From Clostridiaceae bacterium BL-3 (GTDB lineage Bacteria; Bacillota; Clostridia; Clostridiales; Clostridiaceae): 64,000 nt of DNA. Of this stretch, positions 8,193-17,867 are shown piece after piece (positions within the stretch are counted from its first letter, which is position 1; each line of letters opens with the position of its first letter). The notes below the pieces were generated by a model. The model was not told where the DNA came from, ran no database searches, and saw only the letters and a list, made by a program, of their open reading frames with translations. A program made the translations under genes and the position numbers. The stretch lies in assembly GCA_902809985.1 (NCBI GenBank), contig CADDXC010000001.1:2852001-2916000 (forward strand), in the 5' to 3' direction.

Positions 8193-8221
8193 ATTAAATC
8201 ATCCTCCTTGATTTTTATATT

Positions 8222-9529
8222 TTAAGATTCATGTTCCATTGGAAGCCTTCTTGTTAATGGATAGTTTACTGTTCTAAATACATGATCTGTATGATGATAT
8301 ACAGGCAATCCCATCTTAGGTGCACAGCACATTACCGTATTTGAACAATCGCTGCAGTTGGATATAAGAACCCTTTTCGCACCTTGTTTCTTTAAGTACA
8401 TAATTGCCTGTGCCTGACCCGGACAATGCCCTGGAGTTTTACATTTGTTCGCACCTTTAATTTCCTCTACATTTTTACATTTAGTCACACCAACTACCTG
8501 GGAATTCATTTTGGAAGCCACATCTCTAAGTCTTGCTTCATTAGCTCCGCAAGCACATACCAAAAGTCCTATAGGGCCCTTGTACTCAGGAAAAGGTATG
8601 GTTACAATAGCTCCCCCTGAAGTTTTCGTCACTATTGCAGTGTCAATATCCTGTGAAGTCCCTGTATAGGGTCCTCCTATTATCAATTCACCGTATTCAC
8701 CATCTATGCCGCCGCATTTTTCAATGAGACTTTTTATGCTTGTTCCTACAGGTACCTGAAAAAATACATTAGGTTCTATTCCTGATTTTAATTTTCCTAT
8801 AACTGTTATATCTTTATCTATTACCGGCTTCCCATATTCTACCGCCATAGTTATGTTAAAAAGAGTCTCTGCATTCAGAACTACACAATCTGCATCTGCT
8901 GGAAGTTGAGTAGGTTCAAGCCATCTATCAAATATTGCATGAATAATAGCTCTTTCCTCTCCCATAGGATACATGTCAGGCAATTCCTTAATTTGTATGG
9001 AATTGTCATTTTTCAAACAATTTTTTAATACTTTTATAGCTTCTAAATGTTTAGACTTAATTGCTATATAGGCTTTTTTAGCACCAGTAGAACTCATAGC
9101 ATATCTTATCCCTTTTATTATTTCCTCGGGTTTCTTTTCTATTCTCCCTATATTATGGTGAAGTACTGGCTCACACTCCACACAGTTGGCTATTATATAT
9201 CCATTGGAAAGTTTAGTCTTTAATTTTATATGAGTTGGAAATCCTGCTCCTCCAGCACCTACAACTCCTGCTTCATAAACCGTATCAGCAATACTATCAC
9301 ATTTTTTAATTTTTACATATTCTTCTGACTGTTTGTCATCTGGTTTAATTACGATCGCCGAATCAGTTATTTTTACTACATTTCCTGAAACGCTGCTGTG
9401 TATTTTAGCTCCAAGACCTTTTGGTTCTGCTATACATTCTCCCCTTTTTATTCTCTGGCCTTCCTTTACAATAGGTGTATCAGGGCCTCCTACATGCATT
9501 TTAAGGGGAAAACTATAAAACTGTTCCAT
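8222..9529 (-). CDS. prdC: Proline reductase electron-transfer protein PrdC (RnfC-like)
   Basis: A 435-residue homologue of the RnfC/NQR-type flavin-binding subunits, thought to carry electrons from NADH to D-proline reductase. The N-terminal barrel-sandwich stretch (KEGQRIKRGECIAEP) is followed by the glycine-rich GVVGAGGAGFPTH segment near residue 92 and the RnfC-type core; a cysteine-rich tail contains KCKTPGHCPGQ and SNCSDCSNTVMCC. No in-frame UGA occurs, so this copy uses cysteine where some clostridial relatives are reported to use selenocysteine. The ATG at 9529 follows TAGGAGG. It is the first gene after the sigma-54 promoter at 9582-9596. Confidence 0.93.
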   Translation of the reverse strand: MEQFYSFPLKMHVGGPDTPIVKEGQRIKRGECIAEPKGLGAKIHSSVSGNVVKITDSAIVIKPDDKQSEEYVKIKKCDSIADTVYEAGVVGAGGAGFPTHIKLKTKLSNGYIIANCVECEPVLHHNIGRIEKKPEEIIKGIRYAMSSTGAKKAYIAIKSKHLEAIKVLKNCLKNDNSIQIKELPDMYPMGEERAIIHAIFDRWLEPTQLPADADCVVLNAETLFNITMAVEYGKPVIDKDITVIGKLKSGIEPNVFFQVPVGTSIKSLIEKCGGIDGEYGELIIGGPYTGTSQDIDTAIVTKTSGGAIVTIPFPEYKGPIGLLVCACGANEARLRDVASKMNSQVVGVTKCKNVEEIKGANKCKTPGHCPGQAQAIMYLKKQGAKRVLISNCSDCSNTVMCCAPKMGLPVYHHTDHVFRTVNYPLTRRLPMEHES

Positions 9530-9581
9530 ATTATCCCTCCTAAGTATTTAGGCTAATTCAACTGCCTACTAAATTCTAAAA

Positions 9582-9596
9582 GCATATTTTATGCCA
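9582..9596 (-). promoter_or_regulatory. Sigma-54 promoter of the prd operon
   Basis: On the minus strand the sequence TGGCATAAAATATGC keeps the invariant GG (-24) and GC (-12) doublets at the correct 10-base spacing (consensus TGGCAC-N5-TTGC). It stands about 53 bases upstream of the prdC start codon, giving a predicted start near 9570, and just downstream of the gene for the sigma-54 activator PrdR. Confidence 0.85.
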
Positions 9597-9647
9597 ATAC
9601 GCTTTATTTTATACATACATGCTATAATGCTTACTAATGCTATATCT

Positions 9648-9676
9648 AGAAGCTATAAGTTTTTTTTATAGCTTCT
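9648..9676. repeat. Perfect 11-bp inverted repeat upstream of the prd promoter
   Basis: AGAAGCTATAA (9648-9658) and TTATAGCTTCT (9666-9676) are perfect inverted copies flanking GTTTTTT. The repeat lies about 52-94 bases upstream of the -24 element. It could be a protein site between enhancer and promoter, or a bend-forming element. Confidence 0.6.
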
Positions 9677-9777
9677 ATAAATATGAGTAAATGTATTATT
9701 TTTTGACACTTTTTGCAGTCGTAAATTCATTAATCTTTTATAAACCTTTACATGCCCCAATTATACTTTATTTTTTT

Positions 9778-9817
9778 AGTGTCAATAATTTAACACACTT
9801 GTTAAATTATTGACACT
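9778..9817. promoter_or_regulatory. Perfect 17-bp inverted repeat, candidate PrdR enhancer site
   Basis: AGTGTCAATAATTTAAC (9778-9794) and its exact inverse (9801-9817) flank ACACTT. The centre is about 228 bases upstream of the predicted sigma-54 start, within the usual range for enhancer-binding proteins. No U-tract follows on either strand, so it is not a normal terminator. A further TTGACACT half-site lies at 9703-9710. Confidence 0.65.
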
Positions 9818-9829
9818 TCGATTGCCTAC

Positions 9830-9874
9830 AAAAAAACACTCCAAATATTAGATTTCATCTAACATTTGGAGTGT
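9830..9874 (-). terminator. Rho-independent terminator of prdR
   Basis: ACACTCCAAAT-a-TTAGAT pairs with ATCTAA-c-ATTTGGAGTGT (one mismatch, 3-base loop). On the minus strand the stem is followed by a T6 run. It lies 22 bases after the prdR stop and should isolate prdR transcription from the prd operon downstream. Confidence 0.9.
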
Positions 9875-9895
9875 ACTTTAAAAAACGATAGATAT

Positions 9896-11641
9896 TCACT
9901 TAAATTTACTTAATTTATAATAAAGAGTACTTCTTTTTATATTCAATATCTTTGCTGCCTTATTTTTATTCCCATGTACCATTTTCATCACTTTTTCTAT
10001 GGTTTTTCTTTCTATATTCTCTGTTATTTTTTGTAGATCATATTTATTTTCATCATTATATTCATAATTTCTTATATTTTCATTTCTTATATATTCAGGT
10101 ATAGATTTCACAGTTATTTTCCCATCGTTCGATAATACAACCATTCTCTGGATAACATTTTTTAGTTCTCTAATATTGCCATCCCATTTATAATCAGCTA
10201 AAATTTTATATATCTTCTCATCAATATAATTTATCTCTATACCTTCATCTTTCGATACCTGCCTAAAAAATAAATTAGATAAATCCCTTATATCCTCCCT
10301 TCTATCTTTCAAATCTGGTAATTTTATCTGCACCACAGCCAATCTATAAAACAAGTCCTCTCTAAATTTACCTTCCGATATCAATTCATTTAAGTTTTTA
10401 TTTGTAGCGGATATTATTCTGGTATTGGTAATGATAGATTTTTCACTTCCCAGCCTGTATATAACTCCGTCTTGCAGTACCCTCAGCAGCTTTGCCTGCA
10501 TTTCCATAGGCATATCACCAATTTCATCCAAAAATAGGGTGCCTTTATTGGCAAGTTCAAATTTGCCTATTTTACCCTTTTTTATAGCTCCCGTAAAAGC
10601 TCCCTCCACATATCCAAATAATTCACTTTCAAATAAATTTACAGGTATGGCACTGCAATTTATGGCTACAAAGCTTCCAGTTCTCTCACTGGCCTTATGT
10701 ATTGCTTTTGCAAATACCTCTTTCCCTGTACCACTATTCCCTGTAATCAAAACACTGGTGGATGTAGGAGCCACTTTCTGGGCAATGGAAATTGCATCTA
10801 TTATCTTTTTGTTTTTGCCTATTATAAATGAAAAATTATACTTGGAAGACAGCTCATTTTTATAGGCATCCTTAAAGAATTCTACCTTCTTTTTTTCATC
10901 TTCCAACTGTTTCGTTAAATTCACTTCATCTGTCATATCTCTGTCTGTTGATACCACAGCTATCAACTTTTTATCCGAATTATATATTGGAAAAGCACTC
11001 AGTACTACAAACTTGCCTTTAACTGGCTCGTGAAACACATTGTCAATTCTCTTTTCCGTATTCAATACTTTTAAAAGCATAGCATTTGGGAAAAAGTCCC
11101 CTATATACCTATTCAATATATCCTTCAACTTAACACCATATACTCTCTCAGAAGCTTTATTCCAGTACTTTACTATTCCCTTTTCATTACACATGCATAC
11201 GCCTTCATGTAAATTATCAAATACATAATTTTGGAGTTTAAAAAGCTCATCCATTTTTATATAAAATATGTCTCTAAAATTATTATTTGTAATAATCCCA
11301 ATAATGTGATTGTTTTCTATGACAGGTAATCTTCCTATATTTTTTTTAATCATCAAATCCCTTGCAAATCTAGCAGATGAATTACAATCTATAGTTGATA
11401 CATCCTTAGCAGCATATTTAATTACAAAATCTTTAAATGATATTCCCATATTTCTGATTCTTATTGCGTCTTTCATAGTAAATATACCAATTAGTTTTTC
11501 ATCATCTATTATTAAAACTTCATTCCTATAAGACTGCATCATTTTATTAAGAGCATTCTCTATAGTCTCATTACTACATACCTTTACAAACCCGTCCGTC
11601 ATTATATCCCTAACTTTATAAACTAATTCAAAAATACTCAT
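9896..11641 (-). CDS. prdR: Sigma-54-dependent regulator of proline reductase PrdR
   Basis: A 581-residue bacterial enhancer-binding protein. Two CBS domains (about 7-62 and 72-127) precede a PAS domain (about 135-240). The sigma-54 AAA+ domain follows, with Walker A GNSGTGKE at 301-308, GAFTGA at 347-352 and Walker B GTLFLDEI at 367-374. A Fis-type helix-turn-helix ends the protein (GNKNKAAKILNIKRSTLYYK). The GAFTGA loop is intact, so it should activate sigma-54 RNA polymerase. It lies directly upstream of the prd sigma-54 promoter on the same strand and is followed by its own terminator. PrdR is known in Clostridioides difficile as the proline-responsive activator of prd genes; the PAS and CBS domains are the likely sensory parts. 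Confidence 0.93.
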   Translation of the reverse strand: MSIFELVYKVRDIMTDGFVKVCSNETIENALNKMMQSYRNEVLIIDDEKLIGIFTMKDAIRIRNMGISFKDFVIKYAAKDVSTIDCNSSARFARDLMIKKNIGRLPVIENNHIIGIITNNNFRDIFYIKMDELFKLQNYVFDNLHEGVCMCNEKGIVKYWNKASERVYGVKLKDILNRYIGDFFPNAMLLKVLNTEKRIDNVFHEPVKGKFVVLSAFPIYNSDKKLIAVVSTDRDMTDEVNLTKQLEDEKKKVEFFKDAYKNELSSKYNFSFIIGKNKKIIDAISIAQKVAPTSTSVLITGNSGTGKEVFAKAIHKASERTGSFVAINCSAIPVNLFESELFGYVEGAFTGAIKKGKIGKFELANKGTLFLDEIGDMPMEMQAKLLRVLQDGVIYRLGSEKSIITNTRIISATNKNLNELISEGKFREDLFYRLAVVQIKLPDLKDRREDIRDLSNLFFRQVSKDEGIEINYIDEKIYKILADYKWDGNIRELKNVIQRMVVLSNDGKITVKSIPEYIRNENIRNYEYNDENKYDLQKITENIERKTIEKVMKMVHGNKNKAAKILNIKRSTLYYKLSKFK

Positions 11642-11820
11642 TAACTCACCTACCTATATTTTTAAATATACATATATAAAATACACCTGTATACTTATTT
11701 TATCATTAGTTGAGCATACATTTAAACTATTTCTTAAAATCAATTAGTCATAAATAAAAAATAGTCCTTTAAAAAATTTCTCAAGAATTATTTTTTCTAC
11801 TAAACAGATTCTGCTTATAA

Positions 11821-14800
11821 TTATACTACTTTTAGGACTTTTGTATCTGTTGTCTGTAAACTATATCTTTCAATTCCCATATTATTTAATTTACTCCACA
11901 ACTTTTCCATGGTTTTTTCAGGTTCATAATAGAATTCACCCCCCATTATCCTATAAACCACCCATCCTGCTCTTTCTAAATCCAGCTGTCTTTCTACTGC
12001 CTCCTTCCAATTATATTCTTCAGATGGAACATCGCCGTCACATATTACGGCAACCCTATTTCGCATACCTTCTACAATAAAATCCATATTGTATTTACCT
12101 ATTTTTACTTTAGGAGTGACTTTATACCCTCTACTTTTTATAAGATTATAGACATCTTTTTGAAATTCAGTTTGAAATATATATTCTACATTTCCACTAT
12201 TTTTATCATGTTTGTTATAGTTCAGACAGTAATTGAGAAGAGAATACCGTACACACTCCTCATTTAAATCTTTCAGATCTACAGAATGAAACAGCCACAT
12301 TTGATTTCTAGCCCTACTTGCTGCCACATTAAACCTCTTAATATCATTTTCTTTTGTGAGAGGTGCAAATTTTACATTTTTAGAAATCACCATAGACAAG
12401 AACATTATGTCCCGTTCATCACCTTGAAAAGAATAAGCGTCTCCGCATATAAGTTTTCTCCTTATAATTTCTTTTACACCTATTTTATCCTTTAACATAT
12501 TTTCAATAAGTCGTCCTTGTGCCTCACCAAGCAGTGATATAACACCCATAGACATATTTGAATATTTACTATCCCTGCAGCAGGCTGCAACTTTGTCTAC
12601 CAAATATTCAGCTTCTTTAATATTTACCGGTTTACTGGAATCCCTAACTCCCTCCTCTACCTTAATTGTATTTATAACAGGATAAAATCTCTCATTGATT
12701 CTAGGATATCTTAAAGTCAACATTTCTCCGGAATAAACCAAATTATTGCTGAAGTTTATTATTTCAGGTACACATCTAAAATGTTCTTTCAGCATAAGTC
12801 TAGCTGGGAATACTCTCAGTGCCGTATCATAAAGACTTGTCTGTAAATCAAACCACTGTCTTTGAGGTATTTCTTTTAAATATTTATTTATTAAATTGTA
12901 CATAGTCCTCTGATCAACACCCACAACTTCTGGACTTATCTGATTATCATCTCCTACTATAACTGCCCTTTTGGCTCTCATTAGCGCACACAATGAAAAC
13001 AAATCACTTTGGCTGCTTTCATCAAATATTATTACATCAAACATATTTTTTGAAAGCTTTACATTTTCTATAACCCTGTTTAATGGCATAATCCATACTG
13101 GAATGATCTTTTTGCACTTCTCCATTTCCCTCTGGGCTATTTTTCTGTACTCAGGTACCATCTTACCTCTACCCTTTCCAATCCTCTTCACTGCCTGCAT
13201 CCATGAAAACAAACTTCTCTTTTCATTTTCCGTAGTTCTAAGTATTTGATTATACCATGTATTTTTTGAAACTATATCTTTTATGATTTCTTTCTCCCTA
13301 TTCTTTTCTATTCCTATGGCCTCTTCTATTTTTTCTAGATTTAGGCTATACATGTGATTTAACAAACTATTCCACTGTGCCCATTTCCACGCCTTTGTCC
13401 AATCATTAAATTTCTCTTTTCCGCAGTCCCAGTCGTCTATTATATTTTTAGCAGTTTTAGGACATATTCTATTTAATTTACCTATTAACTCATCTACCTT
13501 AAGACATTTATTCTTTACCCCTTTAATTTCTCTTAATTCCTGTAATGTCGCTTTAACTTGGTTTACATTCAAATTGTCCACAGCTTCATAGAGTTTTTTT
13601 AATTCTCCTGTATTATTTATTGTCTTTTTAAATACTTCTATGTAGGCCTTATCATTATTGTATATATCAATGCCTTTTATAGCTGATACACATTTGACTA
13701 GATAATCATAGGATTCTCTCTTGTGCCAGTCCATGTCCTGCGGAACTGATATCCTCCCCAGTCCTTCTTCTATTGGCCTTTTATATTTTACATCCCAATT
13801 TACAATTTCGTACAAATAGCTTAGATTCTTTTCCATCAAAATTATATCAGAAGGTTTTATGGAAGCAGCCATTACCTTTAGCCCATAATCTCGCATAGTA
13901 TTATTCCACATATTTCTCAATTCATTAATAACCTGTTTCTGTCGAACATGTAGTCTAATTATTATTGCTTGTTTCATATTCTTCAAAGGCATTCCGTCTA
14001 TCTTACAATTTTTTAATACATAATTACATTCAGGATGTATAAGTGTAAATAACTTTCCTATTTTGCCATTCCTGTCAAAGGAATTATATAATATATCAAA
14101 ACTCTCTGAAAATTTATCAGTATCAATATCATCGGAAATTTCTATTTTGTGATCTCTAATCTGATCTCTAACTTTACTGAGTATCAACATGCAATTATTA
14201 CTCTTATACAGAAGATCTTTGAGAGTCTGCCTTACCAATTTACTGCTATAATAACTATTAAATATATCACCCCACACGCCTTCTCCTAACACTGCAATTT
14301 TATTCCTACACTCATCTAGCAGCTCTAATAATTTATCATAGTTGCACCTATTGTTACAAGGTATATGCCACCCTTCTAAAATTTCAATATATTTATGATA
14401 TTCCAATCTCACTTTTTTATACTCTGATATCCTATTGCAAATTTCATCATCATCAGGCAATTTCTCTATTATTCCCTTAACATTATCAAATTTACGTTTT
14501 TGATTTTTATTCAATATTTTTCTCAAATATATTAATAAATTGAATTCTTTCTCCGATAATGGCATAATGTCATCCATATGGATCTCATCTTCCAGCCAAC
14601 AATACTTTCCCCTATTATTTCTAACCCATTTAGCAATATCCATAGAGCTGTATTCTCTGCCATTATAACTGATGCCCCTATTTTCTAGCTCCTGTATATC
14701 CCTAAATTTTCCATATAATTCCCCCTGTCTTTTTTTACAAAAATCCAACTTCTTTTTTAATAATTCAACTTCTTTACATATACCCTCAGCATCCACAGAT

Positions 14801-15903
14801 AAAGTATCCGTTATTTTCCGTACTGATTCATTGAGTCTGTTTAAGGAATTGGGATCATTACCCAATACACTGATACATAATGGTCTTATTTCTTCAGGTA
14901 TCTTCTCTGTCAGTACTTTAAGTGCCCTTCCCGTTTGACTTGTCACCAATACCCTTTTACCATGGGCAAGAAGGTGGCATATTAAATTAACTATAGTATG
15001 ACTTTTACCTGTTCCTGGAGGTCCTTGAACAACTACCCCATAATTTTGGGCCATCTTTTTTATTATCTCCTTCTGTTCTAAATTTGCAGGTAATGGGAAA
15101 AGTACATTTTCCCCGACTTTCTCCCACTCACGTCTTTCTTTCTCATCACAATCTATAGTCTTTTCATTTACCAATGCCTTTACAGTTTCAGGTATTTCAC
15201 ATCCATTGTCTATGGCTTTAATTATATTATTTATCTCAACTTGCCATAATCTAGCATTATTTTTTCTTACAAAAATGACGGACGTGTTATAGATATTTGG
15301 ACGTTGCTGAAAATCAACTCTTTTTTTAGAAAAACTACTTTTTTTAAATTCCCCAGGAGCATCTATATGAGAAAGAAGTTTTAAAAATATGCCCTCGATC
15401 TGTCTCAAGTTTCTTGGATCCAAATTAATTCTATTCACTTTATCGGCCAGTGCAAAAATGCCCTGCATATTACACTCCTCAAACCCTTCAAACAAAGAAA
15501 TTTCCAGTACAGTCCTATTTGAAGGTGTTAAGACAAATACTTCCCTCCTTTTATTAAATTCTATTTTCATCCTGGTATTTAGTATAGGATGAATAATCTT
15601 TTCATTTTCTCTCTTCCATATGAGTAACCCTTGTCCAAAAACTATTTCAAAACCTTCCTCGTTTTTCTCATTCTCCTGATATATATGGAAAAACTCTTCA
15701 TATAGTCTGCCGCATTTCGCATTTATCTCAATCCAAGGTTCATTTACCGCCAATTTGTTTACACTACATCCCTGTACATGAAAAAATTCCTCTTCCCAAT
15801 ATAATTTTTCATAATCATAAACACTTTTTATAACCTTCTGATTTAACTTCTTTAAGCTCAATAAATAAGAAAATATATTTTTTACTCTATCCCTATAATC
15901 CAT
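11821..15903 (-). CDS. Large SF1 (Upf1-like) helicase with C-terminal nuclease-like domain
   Basis: A 1360-residue protein. The first 270 residues resemble no domain I can name. An SF1 helicase core is interrupted by a long helical insert (about 380-930). It has Walker A GPPGTGKS at 294-301, Walker B IIFDESSQSD near residue 960, a GDDNQISP segment next to it, AYSFQGDERDI near 1160 and the arginine-finger motif AASRARNQ near 1190. The last 130 residues look like the Vsr/MTES_1575-type nuclease fold (QTEFQKDVYNLIKSRGY, KIGKYNMDFIVEG, ERQLDLERAGW). It stands alone, with ATG behind TAGGAGGGG. Related fusions have been proposed as defence genes, but a repair or RNA-linked role cannot be excluded. 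Confidence 0.85.
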   Translation of the reverse strand: MDYRDRVKNIFSYLLSLKKLNQKVIKSVYDYEKLYWEEEFFHVQGCSVNKLAVNEPWIEINAKCGRLYEEFFHIYQENEKNEEGFEIVFGQGLLIWKRENEKIIHPILNTRMKIEFNKRREVFVLTPSNRTVLEISLFEGFEECNMQGIFALADKVNRINLDPRNLRQIEGIFLKLLSHIDAPGEFKKSSFSKKRVDFQQRPNIYNTSVIFVRKNNARLWQVEINNIIKAIDNGCEIPETVKALVNEKTIDCDEKERREWEKVGENVLFPLPANLEQKEIIKKMAQNYGVVVQGPPGTGKSHTIVNLICHLLAHGKRVLVTSQTGRALKVLTEKIPEEIRPLCISVLGNDPNSLNRLNESVRKITDTLSVDAEGICKEVELLKKKLDFCKKRQGELYGKFRDIQELENRGISYNGREYSSMDIAKWVRNNRGKYCWLEDEIHMDDIMPLSEKEFNLLIYLRKILNKNQKRKFDNVKGIIEKLPDDDEICNRISEYKKVRLEYHKYIEILEGWHIPCNNRCNYDKLLELLDECRNKIAVLGEGVWGDIFNSYYSSKLVRQTLKDLLYKSNNCMLILSKVRDQIRDHKIEISDDIDTDKFSESFDILYNSFDRNGKIGKLFTLIHPECNYVLKNCKIDGMPLKNMKQAIIIRLHVRQKQVINELRNMWNNTMRDYGLKVMAASIKPSDIILMEKNLSYLYEIVNWDVKYKRPIEEGLGRISVPQDMDWHKRESYDYLVKCVSAIKGIDIYNNDKAYIEVFKKTINNTGELKKLYEAVDNLNVNQVKATLQELREIKGVKNKCLKVDELIGKLNRICPKTAKNIIDDWDCGKEKFNDWTKAWKWAQWNSLLNHMYSLNLEKIEEAIGIEKNREKEIIKDIVSKNTWYNQILRTTENEKRSLFSWMQAVKRIGKGRGKMVPEYRKIAQREMEKCKKIIPVWIMPLNRVIENVKLSKNMFDVIIFDESSQSDLFSLCALMRAKRAVIVGDDNQISPEVVGVDQRTMYNLINKYLKEIPQRQWFDLQTSLYDTALRVFPARLMLKEHFRCVPEIINFSNNLVYSGEMLTLRYPRINERFYPVINTIKVEEGVRDSSKPVNIKEAEYLVDKVAACCRDSKYSNMSMGVISLLGEAQGRLIENMLKDKIGVKEIIRRKLICGDAYSFQGDERDIMFLSMVISKNVKFAPLTKENDIKRFNVAASRARNQMWLFHSVDLKDLNEECVRYSLLNYCLNYNKHDKNSGNVEYIFQTEFQKDVYNLIKSRGYKVTPKVKIGKYNMDFIVEGMRNRVAVICDGDVPSEEYNWKEAVERQLDLERAGWVVYRIMGGEFYYEPEKTMEKLWSKLNNMGIERYSLQTTDTKVLKVV

Positions 15904-16050
15904 GATTTCCCCTCCTAATAATGGCCAACTAAATATTATATTTACTTTTATGTTAAATTATACCATTAAATAAATAAAATTTCAAAACTTTCGTTAAACA
16001 AAATTCAAACATTCATGACGGTATTTTTCTACAATTATTTAAAAATTAAA

Positions 16051-16082
16051 GGAAGTAAGTTTTAATGTAAAAACTTACTTCC
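16051..16082 (-). terminator. Terminator overlapping the DedA gene stop codon
   Basis: GGAAGTAAGTTTT/AAAACTTACTTCC, a perfect 13-base stem with a 6-base loop, is followed on the minus strand by TTTAATTTTTAAAT. The stop codon of the DedA gene at 16075-16077 lies inside the stem. Confidence 0.85.
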
Positions 16083-16674
16083 TCAATTTTCTCCTTATTA
16101 TTTTATAGAACACAAACCCTATTATTATAACCACCAGAGCTATATCGGCAAAATGAAACCATTCCCGTATAATTGTCCATTTTTCTCCCATTTTATATCC
16201 TGCATATCCTAAAAATATACTCCATAACAGGGAACCCAATAGAGTATAAACAACAAATTTCTTAATCTCCATTTTACTTATGCCTGCAGGAAGGGAGATA
16301 AAGGTCCTGATTATAGGTAATAGTCTGGAAAAAAACACAATTTTTTCTCCATACTTATTAAAATAATAATCACTCTTTTCAAGGTGAGATCTAGACAGCC
16401 TAAGCTTATCCGCATATTTTTCCACTAAAGGCCTTCCTCCTATTTTCCCAATATAATAGGCTCCTATAGATCCCATCGTTCCACCTAATGTTCCAAAAAT
16501 TATAACAAGTACTGGATTCAGTCTTCCCGTAAAGCTCAAATATCCTCCAAAAGGCAATATAGCTTCACTTGGAATAGGTATACAGGCGCTTTCCAAAGCC
16601 ATCGCCATAAATATGCCTGTATATCCAGTTTTATCCAAAACAAAAATAACTACATTTATTATTTTTTCTACCAT
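16075..16674 (-). CDS. DedA family membrane protein
   Basis: A 199-residue integral membrane protein of the DedA/VTT (SNARE-associated) family, members of which flip or move lipids across the cytoplasmic membrane. Typical features are ESACIPIPSEAILPFGGYL near residue 28, the re-entrant GTLGGTMGSIGAYYIGKIGG segment, and FFSRLLPIIRTFISLPAGISKM around 115-135, which contains the conserved arginines. The ATG at 16674 follows GAGAGGAAATAGTA. Single gene, with its own terminator. Confidence 0.92.
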   Translation of the reverse strand: MVEKIINVVIFVLDKTGYTGIFMAMALESACIPIPSEAILPFGGYLSFTGRLNPVLVIIFGTLGGTMGSIGAYYIGKIGGRPLVEKYADKLRLSRSHLEKSDYYFNKYGEKIVFFSRLLPIIRTFISLPAGISKMEIKKFVVYTLLGSLLWSIFLGYAGYKMGEKWTIIREWFHFADIALVVIIIGFVFYKIIRRKLRK

Positions 16675-16747
16675 TACTATTTCCTCTCTTGCCGGGATGC
16701 ATATATATTACTAACGATCTATGGAAAAATAGTACTTTTAGACATAA

Positions 16748-17746
16748 CTATTTTTTACAGGAATCTCTTTCAATCAATTCATGTGGCAATACATAATTTC
16801 TCTCTTTTAATTCTTCTTTGTTTATCATCTTTATAAGCATTCTCATACCCACAGATCCCATATCATAAATAGGTTGTGATACAGTAGTTAATTTAGGATA
16901 AAATATGGATGCCAAATATATATTGTTAAAGCCCATAACATCTATATCATCAGGTACGCTAATTCCATTATCTCTAAGTGCATTTATAACCCCTATGGCT
17001 ATTTCATCACTAGTACAAAATATTGAATCTATTTTGGCTTTATTTAATATTTCATTTATCCCCTTATATCCATTTTTCGCTTTGGAACTGGTAAAATAAA
17101 TTTTATCTCTGTCAAGTTTTAAATTATTTTCCTCAAGAGCCCTTTTATATCCCTTATACCTCACGGCACTGGCATTGACCGTATCTTCTCCAGCACCTAT
17201 GTATGCTATCTTTTTGTTGCCTTTTTTTATCAAATATGCAACTCCATCATAGGCTGCCTTTTCATTGTCAATGGTTACACTGGGGATATTTTCTTTTTTA
17301 TTTGTACTTTCAACTAAAACCATAGGAAATTCAAGTTGTTTTATGAGTTCCAGAATATTTGGTTCAAGAGAATTACTCATATATAAAACTCCATCTACCA
17401 TTTTTTCTTTTAGAACTTTTAAATACTCCATTTCTTTTTCTATATTTAAATCAGTATTACACAGCATTATATTATAATCATATATATTTGCCACATCCTC
17501 GGCTCCCCTTACAATTTCAGGGTAGAATTGATTGGATATATCTGGAATTATTATCCCTATAGTTCTAGTCCTCTGTGTCTTAAGACTTCTTGCCACTATG
17601 TTGGGTCTGTATCCCAATTTTTTAATAGCTGCCAATACCCTTTTCTTAGTCTCTTCATTTACAACGTCTACATCATTAAGTACTCTAGATACTGTAGCTA
17701 TCGAAACTCCAGCTTCTCTCGCCACGTCTTTAATTGATGCCGCCAC
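16748..17746 (-). CDS. LacI/GalR family transcriptional regulator
   Basis: A 332-residue repressor. The N-terminal helix-turn-helix (IKDVAREAGVSIATVSRVLN) and hinge helix (RPNIVARSLKTQRT) are followed by a periplasmic-binding-protein-like sensor domain starting at TIGIIIPDISNQFY and ending in the usual PHELIERDS segment. It starts with GTG at 17746 behind GGTGG. It is close in architecture to CcpA and sugar repressors, but no sugar operon is adjacent, so the effector is unknown. Autoregulation is common in the family; I did not identify a convincing operator. Confidence 0.92.
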   Translation of the reverse strand: MAASIKDVAREAGVSIATVSRVLNDVDVVNEETKKRVLAAIKKLGYRPNIVARSLKTQRTRTIGIIIPDISNQFYPEIVRGAEDVANIYDYNIMLCNTDLNIEKEMEYLKVLKEKMVDGVLYMSNSLEPNILELIKQLEFPMVLVESTNKKENIPSVTIDNEKAAYDGVAYLIKKGNKKIAYIGAGEDTVNASAVRYKGYKRALEENNLKLDRDKIYFTSSKAKNGYKGINEILNKAKIDSIFCTSDEIAIGVINALRDNGISVPDDIDVMGFNNIYLASIFYPKLTTVSQPIYDMGSVGMRMLIKMINKEELKERNYVLPHELIERDSCKK

Positions 17747-17867
17747 TTTATACCACCTACCAATTTGCGTTTTTTATAATTATACTTATAAAATTACATT
17801 ATTACAAGATAATTTACATATTTTTATCAATTATCATTATTTTAAGCCATAAAATTAATTTTGATAC

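Noticed and set aside
9778-9817. Calling the 17-bp inverted repeat a transcription terminator
   Set aside because: The stem is followed by A-rich sequence on the minus strand and no T-run on the plus strand; prdR already has a better terminator at 9830-9874.
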